From Microbacterium sp. (GTDB taxonomy: Bacteria > Actinomycetota > Actinomycetes > Actinomycetales > Microbacteriaceae), in NCBI GenBank assembly GCA_031286555.1, contig JAITUD010000261.1, forward strand, positions 1 to 8,238: a stretch of DNA of 8,238 bases, written 5' to 3'. Numbering within the stretch: the first letter of the stretch is position 1; each line of letters begins with the position of its first letter. The notes under the pieces were generated by a model. That model did no database searches, had not been told where the DNA came from, and worked only from the letters and a program-made list of their open reading frames with translations. Made by a program: the position numbers and the translations under genes. Positions 6,246 through 8,238 of the stretch are shown piece after piece.

Positions 6246-7459
6246 TGTCGGTGACGCCGTACATGCCTTACAACACCCCGAGCGGCAAGCACCCCATCGA
6301 GCACCTCGATGGAAAGCCGGACAAGATCCAGGCACGCGGCACGCAGATCACCGAACTCGGTGAGGAGATGAACAACGCGTGGACGCTCATCAACCGTCTG
6401 GTCGAAGAAGGCGCCGACATGGAGGGCGAGGCGATCGACAAGCTCCGCGAGGTGGCGGACGAGGTCAGCGGAGATCTCGGCAAGGGCGGCGAGCTCTACG
6501 CTGCGGTGGGCCCGCACATCAAGAAGTATGGAGACGCAGTCGCGACCTCGCAGCCTCGGCTGAACCAGCTCGCGGACGACCTCGAGAAGAAGTGGCGCGA
6601 GTACTACCAGGCCGAGGATGACGCCTCCTCGAAGCACGCGGGTCTGCCGGACGAGCCCGACAGCGATGCCGAGCAGTCCGACAAGGACGATTACGCGAAG
6701 AAGGAGAGCGCCGCGAACGCGGCGGCCTCGCACGCGTCCACGGTCAAGGGCGAGTGGGATGACCTCGCCGACGACTACGACCGGGAGTGGAACACCTGGC
6801 ACACCGCCTACGAGACCGCCGTCCACAACATCAAGGAGGGGATGAGCGGCAAGATCAAGGATTCCTGGTCGGACAACTTCGGGGGATGGCTCAGCGACCT
6901 CGCGGATGTCCTGACGGTGCTCGGACTCGTATTCGGGATCCTCGCGCTGATCTTCGCGGGTCCGTTCGTGCTCATCGGCGCGGTGATCGCCGGGGCGCTG
7001 CTGGCCGTACAGGCCATCAGATTCGCCCGCGGGGAGGCTACCGGTGTCGACCTCGCGTTCGCGATCGTCGGATGCATCCCCTTCATCGGCCCGGCGGGCC
7101 GATTCTTCAAGGCCTTCGCCGCTCCCGCCGCCGCCGGCGCGCGCTTCAGCACGGCGATGAACACGCTGAGGGCTCCCGTGGCCGCCACCTTCGGTGGCAA
7201 GGTCCTGGACTTCACGACCGGTCTGTTCTCCGGCAAGGGAGCGACGGAGTGGGGCGAGTTCATGGCATCCGGGACGAAGATCTTCGATGCCGCAGCCAAG
7301 TCCGGCAAGGTCATGGGTGCGGGAGGTTGGGCGTGGGCAGCGGAGACCTTCGGCACCGTCAGCGCGTCCGGTGTCAACATCGTGAGCAACGTGTACTCCG
7401 CGGCGACGGGCACCTACGAGCGGTTCTTCGGCGACATCCCTGTGAAGTACGCCCGTTGA
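6245..7459 (+). CDS. T7SS substrate/effector-like protein: helical N-terminus, hydrophobic core, unknown C-terminus
   Basis: This 404-residue protein is likely exported by the T7SS. Residues about 18-125 are helical and resemble the T7SS-signal regions of actinobacterial polymorphic toxins (G-K-P-D-K-I-Q-A-R start; M59-E-G-E-A where W-x-G-x-A is usual). At the end of this part Y120-x3-E124 and Y121-x3-D125 fit the Y-x-x-x-D/E export motif. A charged Ala/Asp/Lys linker (about 126-165) and a second Trp-rich helical part (about 166-210; W171, W182, W185, W208) follow. Motif [LV]-A-D-D-x-[DE]-x-x-W occurs at 109-117 and 174-182. Residues 220-258 are strongly hydrophobic with a break at G239-P240, like a membrane-inserting hairpin. 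Residues 267-290 (V-D-L-A-F-A-I-V-G-C-I-P-F-I-G-P-A) resemble the Pro/Gly segment often found before toxin domains. Residues 300-404 match no toxin I recognise. There is no signal peptide. The first ATG overlaps the previous stop. Effector status is inference; a structural or scaffold role is possible. Confidence 0.75.
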   Translation: MSVTPYMPYNTPSGKHPIEHLDGKPDKIQARGTQITELGEEMNNAWTLINRLVEEGADMEGEAIDKLREVADEVSGDLGKGGELYAAVGPHIKKYGDAVATSQPRLNQLADDLEKKWREYYQAEDDASSKHAGLPDEPDSDAEQSDKDDYAKKESAANAAASHASTVKGEWDDLADDYDREWNTWHTAYETAVHNIKEGMSGKIKDSWSDNFGGWLSDLADVLTVLGLVFGILALIFAGPFVLIGAVIAGALLAVQAIRFARGEATGVDLAFAIVGCIPFIGPAGRFFKAFAAPAAAGARFSTAMNTLRAPVAATFGGKVLDFTTGLFSGKGATEWGEFMASGTKIFDAAAKSGKVMGAGGWAWAAETFGTVSASGVNIVSNVYSAATGTYERFFGDIPVKYAR

Positions 7460-7509
7460 TCGGATCCGGAAGGCGCCTGCGGCAGCGTGCCGGGTGAGAG
7501 GGTGGAATC

Positions 7510-8127
7510 ATGAGTGATCTGCGCAATGAGCTGCTGGGCCGCAGAACCCCGGCGACGCCGCCCTTCCGGATGCTGCTGCCCGCGGGGTGGATAGCCTTCG
7601 ACCTCTCCGAGGACCAGGAGGATCGCGTCATCTCGCAGGGGCTGGCGCGGCTGGCGGCGAGCGGCAACGGTGCGATGTCCGCCACCATCGGGCCGATGCT
7701 GCGCGACGCCTTCGCCTCGCTGCGACGGCAGAACGGCTTCGCCTACGCGATCCCCGGGGAGGGCGCCCCGACCTGGGCGGTCGGTCCTGCGAGCATCATC
7801 GGCATCAAACGTGTCTCCACTCCGGAGATCACGCTGGACGACGTCGTGATGCATGTCGTCGCGGAATTCGGTGCGGCACCGCTCGGTGGTGACGAGCGGA
7901 TCCTCGCCTGGTCCGAGACCCGGACCGTGACTGTTCAGGACGAGCAGGCGCGCGGCCTCACGCTGAACTACCTCATCCCGATCCCCGGCACGCGTCGCAC
8001 TCAGGCGGTGCAGTGGACCGTGACCGCCGCGTGCGCCCCCGAGCTCCCCGAGGATGCACCAGGGCTCCAGGAGTGGAAACTCCTGTTCGACGTGCATATG
8101 GCGACCGTCGCGTGGACGCAGGAATGA
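7510..8127 (+). CDS. Uncharacterised T7SS-linked protein, possible Mog1/LpqN-like alpha/beta fold
   Basis: The 205-residue product has no signal peptide or membrane helix, so it is probably cytosolic. It starts at ATG 7510 after AGAGGG (7497-7502) with a 7-base gap, 50 bases downstream of the substrate-like gene. The layout resembles actinobacterial proteins often placed beside T7SS genes: P-x-G-W-I at residues 24-28, a helix at about 35-75 (L-R-D-A-F-A-S-L-R-R), then alternating strands. Near the end there is Y-L-I-P-I-P-G-T (154-161), a strand about 166-174, and a final helix L-F-D-V-H-M-A-T-V-A-W (192-202). This pattern recalls the Mog1/PsbP-like fold of mycobacterial LpqN, but without a lipobox. 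That comparison is from memory of pattern only. Possible jobs are substrate chaperone (EspG-like in role, not in sequence), immunity protein or assembly factor; none is shown. Confidence 0.8.
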   Translation: MSDLRNELLGRRTPATPPFRMLLPAGWIAFDLSEDQEDRVISQGLARLAASGNGAMSATIGPMLRDAFASLRRQNGFAYAIPGEGAPTWAVGPASIIGIKRVSTPEITLDDVVMHVVAEFGAAPLGGDERILAWSETRTVTVQDEQARGLTLNYLIPIPGTRRTQAVQWTVTAACAPELPEDAPGLQEWKLLFDVHMATVAWTQE

Positions 8128-8169
8128 TGCCGCGACCGATGGCGGACGCACCGACGGAAGGTGAATGAC

Positions 8170-8238
8170 ATGGGCGAGCTGCGGACGCCGTTCCCCGAGG
8201 ACAACGTGATCCCGGTGGCGCGCCGGATCGACGACGCG
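8170..8238 (+). CDS. Start of a further gene in the operon (3' end outside window)
   Basis: Twenty-three codons are visible (M-G-E-L-R-T-P-F-P-E-D-N-V-I-P-V-A-R-R-I-D-D-A), running off the right edge. GGAAGG at 8156-8161 with an 8-base gap supports ATG 8170. The nearby ATG at 8165 leads to a stop within 15 codons. The gene begins 42 bases after the 205-residue gene on the same strand, so it is probably in the same operon. Too little is visible to name a family. Confidence 0.65.
   Translation, partial: MGELRTPFPEDNVIPVARRIDDA

Noticed and set aside
7470..7491. A hairpin between the 404- and 205-residue genes (ggcgc...gtgcc)
   Set aside because: The stem is only five pairs including a G-U, with no T-run. 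This is common by chance in GC-rich DNA, so no terminator is called.
8124..8168. A 14-codon mini-ORF overlapping the stop of the 205-residue gene (ATGA)
   Set aside because: It has no spaced ribosome site (AGGA directly touches the ATG) and a Pro/Met-rich product without features; probably chance.

Overview
The window looks like chromosomal DNA of a high-GC Gram-positive actinobacterium. The G+C content is very high, GC-ending codons dominate, and the protein families fit Microbacteriaceae, possibly Microbacterium; that placement is inferred from style, not from a marker gene. All seven genes (five complete, two cut by the window edges) lie on the + strand and are tightly packed. Together they form part of a type VII secretion (T7SS/ESX-like) locus. 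No tRNA, rRNA, insertion sequence or CRISPR array is visible.

Left part (1-4792): the end of a gene whose protein finishes in an FHA (phosphothreonine-binding) domain, then a 1503-residue FtsK/SpoIIIE-type secretion ATPase. The ATPase carries a possible beta-grasp domain, an FHA domain, two membrane helices and three tandem ATPase modules. Only the first module keeps a complete Walker A/Walker B pair. This is closer to the EssC layout of Firmicutes than to the split, FHA-free EccC of mycobacterial ESX systems.

Middle (4789-5850): a 353-residue protein with three predicted membrane helices. It overlaps the ATPase gene by ATGA and carries a cytosolic segment resembling DUF3137. After it comes a 92-base gap holding a perfect 20-base palindrome, the only clear candidate control element.

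Right part (5943-8238): a 100-residue helical WXG100-like protein and, overlapping its stop codon, a 404-residue protein. The latter has a T7SS-type helical N-terminus, a long hydrophobic core and an unrecognised C-terminus; it is a likely exported effector or substrate. A 205-residue protein of an uncharacterised actinobacterial type follows, then the first 23 codons of another gene.

Working model (inference): the ATPase and the 353-residue protein form the inner-membrane motor. The 100- and 404-residue proteins are the substrate pair. The 205-residue protein is a cytosolic accessory, chaperone or immunity candidate. FHA domains in two adjacent genes suggest Ser/Thr-kinase control. The most notable unexplained signal is a motif, [LV]-A-D-D-[FLY]-[DE]-x-x-W, found once in the 100-residue protein and twice in the 404-residue protein.
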